From contig LSRY02000008.1 of assembly GCA_001643675.2 (NCBI GenBank), forward strand, positions 1,251,501-1,315,500: DNA of 64,000 nucleotides, given 5' to 3'. A model generated the notes under the pieces. The model did no database searches. It was given only the letters and a program-made list of their open reading frames with translations, and was not told the DNA's origin. The DNA comes from Monocercomonoides exilis. Taxonomy: Eukaryota > Preaxostyla > Oxymonadida > Polymastigidae. The position numbers were made by a program, and so were the translations under genes. Positions within the stretch are counted from its first letter, which is position 1. Every line of letters begins with the position of its first letter. Positions 44,612-54,237 of this stretch are shown here, in pieces.

Positions 44612-45109
44612 GTGGTGTGGGGTGAAGGAGTTGAGTTCTTGGAGGAGGCAGGGTTTAGAGAGGGAATGGAACGATTAAAGGTATTTTTTGTGGAAAAGAG
44701 GTATTTTTGTGATATTTCAGAGGCAAAATGGATGTTTGGGAGATGGATTGGGATGAGGTTTGGAGGGATTGTTTTTTCGATTTTTGTGAGTTGGAAGGTG
44801 TGGGAATTGTGTTTATTATTTGAGAAAAGGAATTTGATGTGTTGGAGGTGGGATAAGAGGGAAGATAAGAAGGGCAGAAGATGGGTGAAGCGAATGGAAT
44901 ATATTTATTGGAGGAGAGGACGAGAAATGGAGAGATATGTGGAGGAGATTTTTTTTTATTTTCAAATGCAGAGAGAGAGGAGGAGTTCATATGAGGCGGA
45001 GCAAGGTGGAAAAGTTTTTGTGGGCTTATGTTTGATAAGAAAGAGAAGCGGGGTTGAAGGGGAAAAAAAAGTGAGAGATATTTTTTTATCTTTTTTTATT
45101 TTTTATTGA
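44612..45109 (+). CDS. Candidate hypothetical protein (unit 3)
   Basis: Equivalent of 33014-33475 with the longer frame. Upstream the same frame reads QLDVPWLNGHMKTMWL, then TAA, then KDGFVVWGEGVEFL. Coherent sequence on both sides of a stop suggests decay, an intron or recoding. Confidence 0.3.
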   Translation: MVWGEGVEFLEEAGFREGMERLKVFFVEKRYFCDISEAKWMFGRWIGMRFGGIVFSIFVSWKVWELCLLFEKRNLMCWRWDKREDKKGRRWVKRMEYIYWRRGREMERYVEEIFFYFQMQRERRSSYEAEQGGKVFVGLCLIRKRSGVEGEKKVRDIFLSFFIFY

Positions 45110-46290
45110 AAGGACAGTTTGGTCGCGCCTCTCATTTGCGGGGCAAGTGTTGGAGGCGGAGGCAGAGGAAGACGGGAAGAAGGAACATCAGCACTGGCAC
45201 TTTGCATTAGAGGTGTGGAGATGGATTCGTGACAGGGATGGATCGAGATGAGGTGCTGACCACGAGAAGATGTTTTGCGCCAGAGACATACAAAGAAATG
45301 GAGATATTTATTTTTATTGGTTGGAAGAAGGGGAATGGGAGCTGGGGAGACAGGGATTGTGATATTTGGTGGGATGGTATTGTTGTTGTTTTGGGGGGAA
45401 ATGGAGAGAAGAAGAAGAAGATTTTGGCAAGAGATAGGAAGGGATTCTTTGGATGGAATCTTCTTCATTGCTTGTTTTTTTATGGAATGGAATTTGTGGA
45501 GGTTATTTGGGTGGAAACAGAACAGAGGATTGAGCTTTTGTTAATATTTTAAAAAGAAGAAGAAGAAGAAAGAAAAAGTCAGCAAAAGGTGGTTATTGTG
45601 AAAGATATAGGTTTGCATTTTTTTTAAAATTATTTTAATTTTTCTTCACATATTATTATTTATGAAATTAGGATTTTTGCAGGATTGCTCAATGGCAATG
45701 AATGAACAAGGAATATGTCAAGAGGGGATGTTGGATGCATTAAAAGAAATCTGGAGATAATAATTGGAGGGCGTTTGGTGGAGTGAGCGGACGCAAAATA
45801 TAAATGAAAGGAAAAGAGAAGAAGATATATTTTTTTGAAGGTTTTGGAAGGCATATACGATGAATCTTGTTAAAAGTCAAAAATGAGATCAAGGAATTGA
45901 TGATGCAGCAGAAGAAGAAATTCAAGAAAAATTGAGAAGAAGAAGCGGAAGATGGTGAAAAGAAAATGGTACGGGGCTTTTCATATTTATTATTGAAATT
46001 TTTTTGCAATTTAATATTTTTGTATATTTTTAAGATTTTTGTAATATTAAATATGTTTTTCAATTGATAATAGGGACGTTTGTATAAGCCTTCAAAAGCG
46101 ATGGAAGTGAATAGAATGAGGAGAGAAGGCAGAATTTGATCCCAGAAGAAAAGGGGATTTTAAGGAAAGTTAATGACGAAGAACATTTGAATGCCGTTTC
46201 CATTTAGCGGAACAAAGGGAAAAAGATGCTTTTCTCTTGGGAATATGCATTTCAGAAGCGGAAGAAGAAATAGGAAAATGAAGAGTTTCT

Positions 46291-47851
46291 GTGAGCGAAT
46301 CACACTTTTCTTCTTTTTTCCAATTTTATCTCATCACATTCCATATCTCTTGTTTCACTCTCCAAATAAACATTTTTCAATATTTCAACAGCATCTTCAG
46401 ATTATTCACCTTCAACCACTACGTCATCCCAAACCACATGCCTGATGAACAGCTGCCCTTTCTCATCAGTGTGTGATGCATATGATGGCGGAATTGTTCC
46501 CTCTCTGAACAATCCATTGGTTTCTCTGACTGCCTCAAACACTTCATTCGTTGGGTGTTGTCGGACAAGAAATGTTGAATGCACTGGAACTGAAACTAAT
46601 AAGAAACAGCCAGGGAGGCAGAACGAAACATTCAATGGAGCAAACTCATTCACTTGGTGTGAATGGAGCGGATCGAAGGCTACTGGAGAAGTTAGCTCAT
46701 ACGCCGATGGCTCTTCGAATGGTGGAGCAATTTGCATGTTCAGCTTATCGTCTGGAACGCTTTCAGTGAAATGCTGTTCGTTCAGCGGATGTGAAGCGTA
46801 TTATTCGGGAGGAGGCATTCATTGCTACAACATCAAATCGGTTGATATTACAAATAACACATTCGACTCATGCACTGCTCGAACATGGATTGGAGGAGGG
46901 ATGTGCATTTTAACAATTACAATTTGTGTTCGGATCAGCGGATGTGAATTCCAGAATTGCAAAGCATATAGCCATGGAGGAGGACTTTATCTTAATGATT
47001 TCAAGGTTTCAGGAACAGGATGCATTGGAGAAGAAAATGGAGGAGGGGAGAGTGCGTGTGTGTTTGACTGCAGTTTCACTTCATGTTCGGTTACAAATTA
47101 TTATGGTGGAGGCATGCGTTGTTACAATGTTCCTAATCAATTCAAAATGAGGAGCATTCAGTTTATTTCATGTTCTGCGATGTCAACTGGAGGAGGATTA
47201 CATTTGGAGCCATACAAACAAACAGCACCATCTGACGTGATTTATTGTTATTTCCTTTTCTTCCATGAATGCAAGTGCAGAACGGCTTCAATTCCATATG
47301 GGCATGACATAATCTATGCAGATTATTATAATGTATTTTTGAATTCAGGCAATCCGTTCTATGAATGTTACACAACGAACACAGATGAGAAGAGAATGTG
47401 CTATGCGTATAATTACTCGAATGCAGGTGCCTGGACATATAACCAAACATCAAAAAAGAATTGGCTGAAGGATAAGATGATTTATGTGTCAGTGAATGGG
47501 ATTGATTCATATGAGCTGTGTGGGGCAAATGAATCAAATCCGTGTCTAACAGTGAAGAAGGCATTCGAGATGTGTGAAATACAGATAAGCTTGGCAATCA
47601 CACTGATGGATGGGAATCACACAAGCGAGACAGCAACAATTGATATTGGGGAAAAGAAGGTTTCAATCATTGGGACGGGCAAAGATAAAAGTTCGATTGG
47701 AACAGGAGCACTTTCATCTACAGGAGCGTTGTTCAGTCTGACGAGTGGCCATTTGGGAATGAGCCATTTGAAGATTGATTGCAACTCAGCTGCGGGAACT
47801 TCGCCTAGTGTTGTTGTTGTATTTTATGAAAGAAAAAATATTTTCACTTGA
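46291..47851 (+). pseudogene. Beta-helix gene with a broken 5' end
   Basis: From 46445 to 47851 the frame is open (468 codons, GGAICMF, GGGIHCY, GGGMCIL, GGGLYLN, GGGMRCY, ECYTTNTD). Its second-helix segment is CGANESNPCLTVKKAFE, as in 18012-19661. Upstream there are three lesions: a TGA at 46279 between KDAFLLGICISEA and SVSESHF, a frame change between SVSESHFSSF and FFNIS, and a TAA at 46367 (SLSK then stop then TFFNIS). At the 3' end it is frameshifted against the P2 copy, ending FYERKNIFT. It could still be expressed from ATG 46445, but the conserved N-terminal block would be lost. Confidence 0.6.
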
Positions 47852-48878
47852 GTTTAGAAGCAAATTTGTCAAATGAGAAATGGAGAAAGATAATATCTCA
47901 AAAGTTATGTATTATTTGTTGAAATCTTTTTTTTTTTTTGATATTTTTAAATTTTGTTTGGTTTTGTGTTCAAATACAGGTTTTCATCATTTCACGATAA
48001 TTATTTGATTTTTTGTGAAATATCAAAATAATTTTTCTAAAATGCAAACATTTTTCACATGAAATGAAATTTTCAAATAAAAATGTGAAACACATTATTG
48101 AATTGAAAAATTTTCCATATTGGAAAGTTTGAAATATTTTGAAAAAGAAATGAAACAAATGAGTTGAGATTAACGAAATCTTATTAATCAATCAAATCTT
48201 AATCCTTGAAAATTAGAAAATCAAAATAATTAACGAACTATCCAAAATAATCAAATTACGAAAGAAGAAAAAAAAATTGAACTTAAATTCTTTTTCTGTG
48301 GAATAGATTTCAATAAAAAAGTTCATAATTGAAATTTTTGTGTTTCAAAGAATAAAATGCAAATTTCTTTGTGAATAGAAACGAAAAAAAAAAGACAGTT
48401 TTGTTGAAGAATTTAAAAATTCAAAATGATATCTTAAAAGTTTTATCAATGAAACAATAATTGTTTTCATTGAAAATTTATCCAGTAACTCTTATTCATT
48501 TCATTTATCTTCATCATTGAGCAGTCCTTTTATTTTGTAGGGCAAGAATAAGTATCAATTGGTTTTTGATGTGAATTATTTTGTATGATTTTATTGTTTT
48601 CAATGACATCAACTCAATCTTGTTGAATTTTTGCGAATTTGTTTCAATGCACAATTTTGTTAAAATCTCATTCTATTTTTTTCAGTTCAAAAATTAGTTC
48701 ATTTTTTCTTGGTGGACTCAATCTGCAGAAAATAATTTTTTCTAAAATTAAAAATGTTTCTCTATTTACAAATTTCAAAAAAATGTTAAGCTATCAATAA
48801 TTTTGACAAATTTTTATTTTTGATTAATTTTTCGATCTTTCGATAAAAAATTAAATCAAATATCAATTCTCATCATTT

Positions 48879-49131
48879 GGGTCATTCTTTTCGAAAAGTC
48901 GCAAATGTTTAATTTTTAAGTTTTATAAAAATGTTCCTTATTTGATCATTTTTTGTAAAAATTCAATCAGATTTCTCCCTCATGCACTTTTTCTCACATC
49001 AAATAGGTTTTTGAATTCAAATTTAATATGTGACAAAGATTACAGTATTCAAAGAAATAATTGGTCAAAAAATGTTCAATTTCATAAAACCCAAAAATAA
49101 AACATTTGCGACTTATCAATAAGAATGACCC
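48879..49131. mobile_element. 253-bp MITE-like element with GTCGCAAATG ends
   Basis: Starts GGGTCATTCTTTTCGAAAAG and continues GTCGCAAATG. The right end is its imperfect inverse (CATTTGCGACTTATC, then AAGAATGACCC). It is flanked on both sides by ATTT, a plausible 4-bp target-site duplication. Same length as the element at 28483-28735. No coding capacity. Confidence 0.7.
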
Positions 49132-49317
49132 ATTTCTTTTTTTGTTTTTATTTTTGTTTCCGAACCAATTTTAATTAAATGATTTCATTAATATCAATAA
49201 AGTGTCATTATTGAAAGATCGATATTGCAGAAAAAGAAAACGAACAAAAACTCAAATGTTATTTTGAAAGGAAATTTATTTTTTTTTTCGAAAGGTGGAT
49301 TGGCTGGTTTTTATTTA

Positions 49318-49584
49318 TGGGTGATTATTTTTGAAATTATGGCATTTTTCGTGGTGTGAATTATTTTCTTTTTCACAGTTATTTGCAAAATAAATATTCT
49401 AAAAAAAAGTTTTTGATGCTTTCAAATTATTGACTTTTAAATGCATGTTGTCATAGAAAGACAAAAAATGTTCATATTTGATTTTAATAAAAAAAATAAT
49501 CAGATTTAATTAAAAGCATTTGTGACAAATTGTCCAACTTGAAAATTGTGTTACGAAGAATGTGAAATCAAAAAGAATCACCCA
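49318..49584. mobile_element. 267-bp MITE-like element with TGGGTGATT ends
   Basis: The left end TGGGTGATTATTTTTGAA and the right end, in reverse complement TGGGTGATTCTTTTTGA, are flanked by TA on both sides. Non-autonomous, with no coding frame. Family resembles Tc1/mariner-derived MITEs by the TA duplication. Confidence 0.68.
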
Positions 49585-50180
49585 TATGAAACAAAAATGT
49601 TGAAATATTTAAAAACAAAAGTATAGTCACTGAGCAAAATTCTGTTTCAATTCTGATTAAAAAAACTTATCTTTTAAATCTTATTCATATCTTTTCTGAT
49701 AAAAAATAACCATATTGCATGATCAAAGTTTCGAATAAATGATGGGAATAATGGAAAAAATATTTTGAACAATTTCAATTTTTTTCTGAAATAAAATAAA
49801 ATTAATGTTGAGAAATATGAATGTCTTGTTGAAATGGTTTTTTTTTTTGCAAATTTTGGATTTATATATTGAAACATAAAGAATAAAAGAAAAAACTCAA
49901 ATTCCAGGAAAAAAGACATTCATGATTGAATAATATTATGTTATTATTGATTATTAATTCATATAGAGTTTCATAAATAGTATGTTTTTTATCTTTCTTT
50001 TGAATGAAATACAAAAAAAGTTTCATCCTTTGATTGACACCAAAAATCAAGAAAAAATCGATTTTAAAAATACAAGATTTTTTTTTATTTTATATTCCAT
50101 CATTATTGTTTATGGAGATTATTCACAACAAAGTGTTTTTCAACTGTGGGATATTTTGTTTTTTCCCCACTATTTGAAGA

Positions 50181-50439
50181 TGGGTGATTATTTTTGAAAT
50201 CATTATTTCCCCCTTGAATTTATCAATTTGCAAATTCATCATTCTGTGAAAGAAATGAATAAAAATAGAGATGACATCACCGTTTCGATTCAGTGTCTTT
50301 CTTTTGTCTCTCATATTGTCATTATTAATAAACATCAATGTGTTGAACATTTCTTTTTTAATGAATACATTTTTTTATTTGAAACTGTCCGGCTGTCTTC
50401 ATTTTTAAATTAACATATGATTTCAACAATAATCACCCA
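50181..50439. mobile_element. 259-bp MITE-like element with TGGGTGATT ends
   Basis: Ends TGGGTGATTATTTTTGAAAT and, inverted, TGGGTGATTATTGTTGAA. The flanks are GA and TG rather than a TA duplication, so the insertion site may have changed. Confidence 0.6.
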
Positions 50440-50664
50440 TGAAAATTTTGATGAGAATTTTCGTATTATCTCTTCACTGACTTTTTTTCATCAAAAGAAA
50501 ATGACAATTTTCTGAACAAAACCAACTATCTTTGAATTGTTCTGTTTTTCATCTGTTTCAAAATAATTTGGAATGATTTTTATAATTGTTGATTCTTGGT
50601 ATCAGAGTTTGTCTTTTGGTTCTATCTTTCTCTTTGTTTTCCAATCGCATTCATACAAAAATTT

Positions 50665-50733
50665 TAAAAAAGAAAGTGGAGAATCAATTCCTTCTCTTGT
50701 TTGAGAGACTCCACAATCTATGGGTCAGTCGCC
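50665..50733. repeat. DIRS-like element, complementary region
   Basis: Contains TTCCTTCTCTTGTTTGAGAG and CCACAATCTATGGGTCAGT, inverse of 54841-54890. It also forms a local inverted repeat with 50873-50907 (GAAAGTGGAGAATCAATTCC). It corresponds to the internal complementary region used in the DIRS circle model. Confidence 0.7.
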
Positions 50734-50898
50734 CATTTGTATGTTTTGGTGAATTGGATAAAAACCACTTTTCGCTTATGAAACCAAAAGGCGCAAAGAG
50801 AAGGAACTGCAAAAAACACGAACAGTTTTGAAAACAGAACATCAAAGGGTGGGAGTGAAAACGGTGGTGGGCAAAGAGAAGGAATTGATTCTCCACTT

Positions 50899-50974
50899 TC
50901 TTTTTTAATTAAAGTGCATAAGCACCTTAATTATCAAGAAAGTGTTTCATCAATTCCTTCTCTTGTTTGAGAGA
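50899..50974. repeat. DIRS-like element, inverted terminal repeat (3' side of the element)
   Basis: Inverted match to 54868-54942 with a few differences (TCTTGTTTGAGAGA here versus TCTCTTTTTGAGAGA). It contains a small self-complementary AAGTGC...GCACCTT core. Confidence 0.8.
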
Positions 50975-50979
50975 ATCAA

Positions 50980-51252
50980 TTAGTTGGATGATGAAGCCAT
51001 CATTACTACCTCAGTGTGCGTCTTCTTTGCGTTGTTGCTCTCTTCCTCCTTTTTTGCTTGTGATCTTGTTCGAATAATGAATTGTTCTCCAAGTGACTTC
51101 TGTTCCTCCATCTCCTCATCAGGCTCGTCTACTCTAGAAGGGAATTCAACAGAATTTTTAGCTTCTTCCTCACTCAAACATGGCTTCATCAGGCGCTTCT
51201 TATCCCTCAGTACCATCCCAGATTCCATTTCTCGTCTCTCCTTTTTGTTCTT
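50980..51252 (-). other. Charged open frame continuing in phase after the recombinase stop
   Basis: Directly after the TAG of the recombinase frame (51253-51255) the same phase stays open for 90 codons, with clearly protein-like, Glu/Lys-rich composition (LRDKKRLMKPCLSEEEAKN, RTRSQAKKEEESNN). It ends in TAA at 50980-50982, beside the terminal repeat. It could be a separate small ORF from ATG 51228, or a C-terminal extension if the TAG is suppressed or decoded. Confidence 0.5.
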
Positions 51253-52278
51253 CTAGTCTCTGTCTGGTCTGACGCACATCTTGACACCATTTTCTGCACA
51301 CGAATTGTTTGCTAACTCTTCACTGGGAACATTCATAGTTGAGGCAATCACTTTCCCCAAGGTTGAAGCAAGACTGGCCTTCACATTATGCTTCACCAAA
51401 GTGTCTGTTCTAGTGGAAAGACTGGCAAACTTCGCAATCTGAGTTGGTGGAATTCCAGACATCGTTAGCGTTGAAAGCGTTGCAGCCTTTATTGAATAAG
51501 GAGTGAAATGGCCTGGAATTCCTGCTTCCTTCAACGTCTCCTTTGCCAATCGTCTAATACTTTTCACTGCAAGAGGATAAAAAGTTTCGGTATTTAAAAA
51601 CAATTTATTTCCATCTGGTTTTCTTTTCTTTATCTCTTCCCACAAAACTTGAATGGCCGAAGCTGGGCAAATTGAAGGGTTTTCATTTAAAAAAGGAACA
51701 GCATCCTCTGTTCGATTAAGAGATGTTTTTAGCCTTGTGTCTAGATATATTCCTTCCTGCTCGAATCTGGATTGTTCCATATCTACTCTTTCCAACTCTG
51801 TAAACCTGCACGCAGTGAATAACATGGTGAGCACAATGGCTTTCATTGTTAGATGTTTGAAACTCAAGCTTTGATTTTCTCCAAGCTTAGAAAAGAATGT
51901 CAGAATGGTCTTCGGATTCCAAATTTCTTGGACCTTCTTTTTTCTTGTCCTCTCTGTTCTTCTAAACCCTCTAAACAATATTTTTATTATCGGAATATCC
52001 CCTAAATTTGTGTTGTAAACCAAGCTTGTGAAAAATGAAACTGCTGAGCGGACGAGCTGCAAACATGACAGCTTCATTCCATTGTCTCTAAGTGTAATAA
52101 ATATACTGGAACATCGAGCTGCCCACTCGTGAATATCCTCTTGAATTATGCCCATATCACTCTTTTCCCACTGTTCTCCAAAGTGTGCGAAGCCGAATAA
52201 ATATCCATCCCACGTCGACTGAGCAATTCCCGATATGCACTCCTCTGCCAATGAAAATGGGAAAGATCTTTCTTCCAA
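51253..52278 (-). CDS. DIRS-like tyrosine recombinase
   Basis: 341 codons. The N-terminal half is helical, as in the core-binding domain of lambda-integrase family enzymes. The catalytic half shows TACRFTELERV (Arg of box I) and HFTPYSIKAATLSTL in the place of the usual HxxR box, then GIPPTQIAKFASLSTR. At the position where DIRS-type enzymes carry the nucleophilic Tyr I read LVKHNV, so the Tyr seems replaced by His or lies elsewhere. The ATG is 23 bp after the RT stop. Expected role: integrating the circular cDNA. Activity is doubtful for lack of a visible Tyr. Confidence 0.75.
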   Translation of the reverse strand: MEERSFPFSLAEECISGIAQSTWDGYLFGFAHFGEQWEKSDMGIIQEDIHEWAARCSSIFITLRDNGMKLSCLQLVRSAVSFFTSLVYNTNLGDIPIIKILFRGFRRTERTRKKKVQEIWNPKTILTFFSKLGENQSLSFKHLTMKAIVLTMLFTACRFTELERVDMEQSRFEQEGIYLDTRLKTSLNRTEDAVPFLNENPSICPASAIQVLWEEIKKRKPDGNKLFLNTETFYPLAVKSIRRLAKETLKEAGIPGHFTPYSIKAATLSTLTMSGIPPTQIAKFASLSTRTDTLVKHNVKASLASTLGKVIASTMNVPSEELANNSCAENGVKMCVRPDRD

Positions 52279-52303
52279 AGCCCTTCTCCACCAGCTCTCG
52301 CCT

Positions 52304-53983
52304 TTAACTCTGTGGATTGATCAATATGACTCTTAACTTGCCTGGAGGAAGACATGCACCTGTGCTTGCCATTGATGGACCCTTTCTCAGTACTGTTCTC
52401 AGACTCCTCCATTCGAATGTCCGATGAGGCGTCTTCTCCAATAGCACATCCCAGTTCTGCCCCCTCCAGTTCGGCAGGAGTAATACTACTGGTACTCTCT
52501 CCTTCTGTGCCTTCCGAATCGTCATTGGAATCAGGGGAACTGGGGGGTGTGCCAGAACGCACTCGTTCTTCCATGGATATGCTAGACCGTCTTCTCCCAA
52601 TGGGCTTCCAATTCCGCACCAACGATCGACCTTGTGGTTGTGCTGAGCTGCAAAGGCGTCCAGCGTTGGAGTAACTTGAAGAACAGACAAGATTTCTTTG
52701 AGCTCGCTGTCTGCAATGCTGTAATCTCCTGCTCTTTCCAGGCGGGACAAAGCATCTGCTCTTGTGTTTCGCAATCCGGGGAGATGAACTGCTCTCAGGA
52801 CTATCTTCAGTTTCTCCTTCAATGTCCATATCCTTTTGAGTGTTTGACGGAGATTCCTTCCTGCATTCCATCTGTTCACGTTGAAAACAACTGCTGAGTT
52901 GTCTGAACGAAGTTGCAACTGTGAAATCCGATTCTCTGCTAGGATTGGTGCAAAATGTGTTAGGGCAAGTTCCACAGCTTTTAGTTCTCTGAAGTTGGAT
53001 GATTGGTTTTTCACAGCGAATGGAAAACGACTGTGACAATCTAGTGACATTCTGTTTAGTCTGAGGGTTGCTCCCCAGGAGCTTTCTGATGCATCTGTGG
53101 TTAGCACTGCTTCTGGAATAAACACTGGAGTTAGTCTGCGTCTGGGGTTCTTCATCAACATCCATCTCCATTTTCTTATCTGCAGGAGGATTGACGCATT
53201 CAGCTTCATCATTCCATCCAATCCGCCTGTCGTAACTCCTTTCTGCAACAATTTGTAGATGGATTGGAAATGTAAAGATGCGTCTGAAAGAACGAAGCGC
53301 GTTGCACTTAGCTTTCCCACGAATGATGCGAAATCCTTCACTCTGACGGTCTTGGCTCTTAAACACCTTCTCTCCCACTTGTGACACAGCTCTCGCACTA
53401 CCTTTCTTCTTTCCTCCGTTAGACACACATCGAAGCTGGTTGTATTCCATTCGAATCCAAGGAAGCTGAACTGCGAACTCGGCATGAGGTTGCATTTCTT
53501 TTTGTTTATCAGAAGGCCAAGGCTTTCTAGAAACGAGATGATTTCCTGAATTATTTTCTTCAAGACTTCTTGATCTTGATGCAGAAAAAGAAGATCGTCC
53601 AAATAGGCAACGACTCTGACATCCCATCTTCTTCTTATCTCCGCTGTCACCTTCCTCATTATGTGTGTGAACAGGCGCGGTGCATCCACAAAGCCGAAAG
53701 GCATGTTTTTGAAGGAGTAGTCTTTTCCCATGAATCTGAAAGCAAGATAAGGAATTTGTTCTCTTGAAACTGGAATTAAATAATAAGCTTGTTCCAAGTC
53801 TAGGGATACTGCGTAATCTTTCCGTCTTATTAGTCGTTCGACTGTTTTTTCTCCGTCGCACTTGAAATGTGTTCTCTTCACTGCTGCGTTTAGTTTCCGA
53901 CAATCGAGAATCTGTCTCCAGCTGCCTGACTTCTTTTGAATGAGAAATACATTGTTTCTGTGTTTGACCTCCCTCTGCTTCAT
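52304..53983 (-). CDS. Reverse transcriptase / RNase H of the DIRS-like element
   Basis: 559 codons from ATG 53983. RT motifs: SGSWRQILDCRKLN, SLDLEQAYYLIPV, MPFGFVDAPRLF, the catalytic YLDDLLF (about residue 127) and FLGFEWNT. RNase H follows (TDASESSWGA, RELKAVELAL, LRSDNSAVV, RADALSR). The region after it (PTLDAFAAQHNHKVDRWC, AHPPVPLIPM, LPNWRGQNWD) resembles the methyltransferase-like domain common in DIRS elements. The same phase upstream encodes recognisable RT N-terminal sequence (GGRTALLLSAWKRIGGE) but is cut by a TAA at 54044-54046, so the functional ORF probably begins farther upstream. Stop TAA. Confidence 0.88.
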   Translation of the reverse strand: MKQREVKHRNNVFLIQKKSGSWRQILDCRKLNAAVKRTHFKCDGEKTVERLIRRKDYAVSLDLEQAYYLIPVSREQIPYLAFRFMGKDYSFKNMPFGFVDAPRLFTHIMRKVTAEIRRRWDVRVVAYLDDLLFLHQDQEVLKKIIQEIISFLESLGLLINKKKCNLMPSSQFSFLGFEWNTTSFDVCLTEERRKVVRELCHKWERRCLRAKTVRVKDFASFVGKLSATRFVLSDASLHFQSIYKLLQKGVTTGGLDGMMKLNASILLQIRKWRWMLMKNPRRRLTPVFIPEAVLTTDASESSWGATLRLNRMSLDCHSRFPFAVKNQSSNFRELKAVELALTHFAPILAENRISQLQLRSDNSAVVFNVNRWNAGRNLRQTLKRIWTLKEKLKIVLRAVHLPGLRNTRADALSRLERAGDYSIADSELKEILSVLQVTPTLDAFAAQHNHKVDRWCGIGSPLGEDGLAYPWKNECVLAHPPVPLIPMTIRKAQKERVPVVLLLPNWRGQNWDVLLEKTPHRTFEWRSLRTVLRKGPSMASTGACLPPGKLRVILINPQS

Positions 53984-54046
53984 TGGGATAACAACTTCTG
54001 TTCGTAACTGTTCTTCTAATATTTTCTTGAATTCCTCGATCTTTTA

Positions 54047-54237
54047 TTGGTTGAGAAGACACGCTCCATCTCTGAACTGGGCTCTGCTGAGAGCTTTCCT
54101 GGACTGCTTGCTTTTCCACATAGCCTGCACTCCATTGCTTATCAATTTCTCTCCTCCGATTCGCTTCCATGCTGAGAGTAACAAAGCGGTTCTCCCTCCA
54201 ATGTGCCTCCTCTGCTCTGTTTCCTTGTGAACTGGAC
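54047..54237 (-). pseudogene. 5' part of the RT frame, separated by an in-frame TAA
   Basis: In phase with the RT ORF this stretch reads GGRTALLLSAWKRIGGEKL, then NGVQAMWKSK and FRDGACLLNQ, followed by TAA and KIEEFKKILEEQLRTEVV. The GGR...W...I...G pattern is the usual entry to DIRS-type RT domains. It is therefore coding by descent, interrupted by one stop (or read through). Confidence 0.55.

Larger units (their letters stand above)
42987..46313. repeat. 3.3-kb inter-gene unit, copy 3 (inverted)
   Basis: Lies in the right arm of P3. Although it is the arm partner of copy 2, at several variable sites it carries the copy 1 allele (near 43150, 44224, 45830 and 46000); at others (near 44773) it matches copy 2. 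Confidence 0.9.
39188..46663. repeat. Palindrome P3, right arm
   Basis: Inverted copy of the left arm. It ends inside a beta-helix gene, just after GGAGCGGATCGA, where the right side continues with a different gene segment. Confidence 0.94.
47852..50664. other. AT-rich non-coding region with TIR elements
   Basis: Same kind of AT-rich DNA that follows the beta-helix gene in palindrome P2. Only short AT-driven frames. It contains three short TIR elements listed separately, then the DIRS-like element begins. Confidence 0.65.

Noticed and set aside
7265-50664. Short ATG frames in the AT-rich palindrome centres and spacers
   Set aside because: Composition is dominated by Ile, Phe, Lys and Asn, as expected for random AT-rich DNA, and repeats only because the arms are duplicated.
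47852-50664. A fourth palindrome to the right of P3
   Set aside because: Inverted matches here are limited to the ends of the 250-270 bp TIR elements; the flanking sequence is not mirrored.
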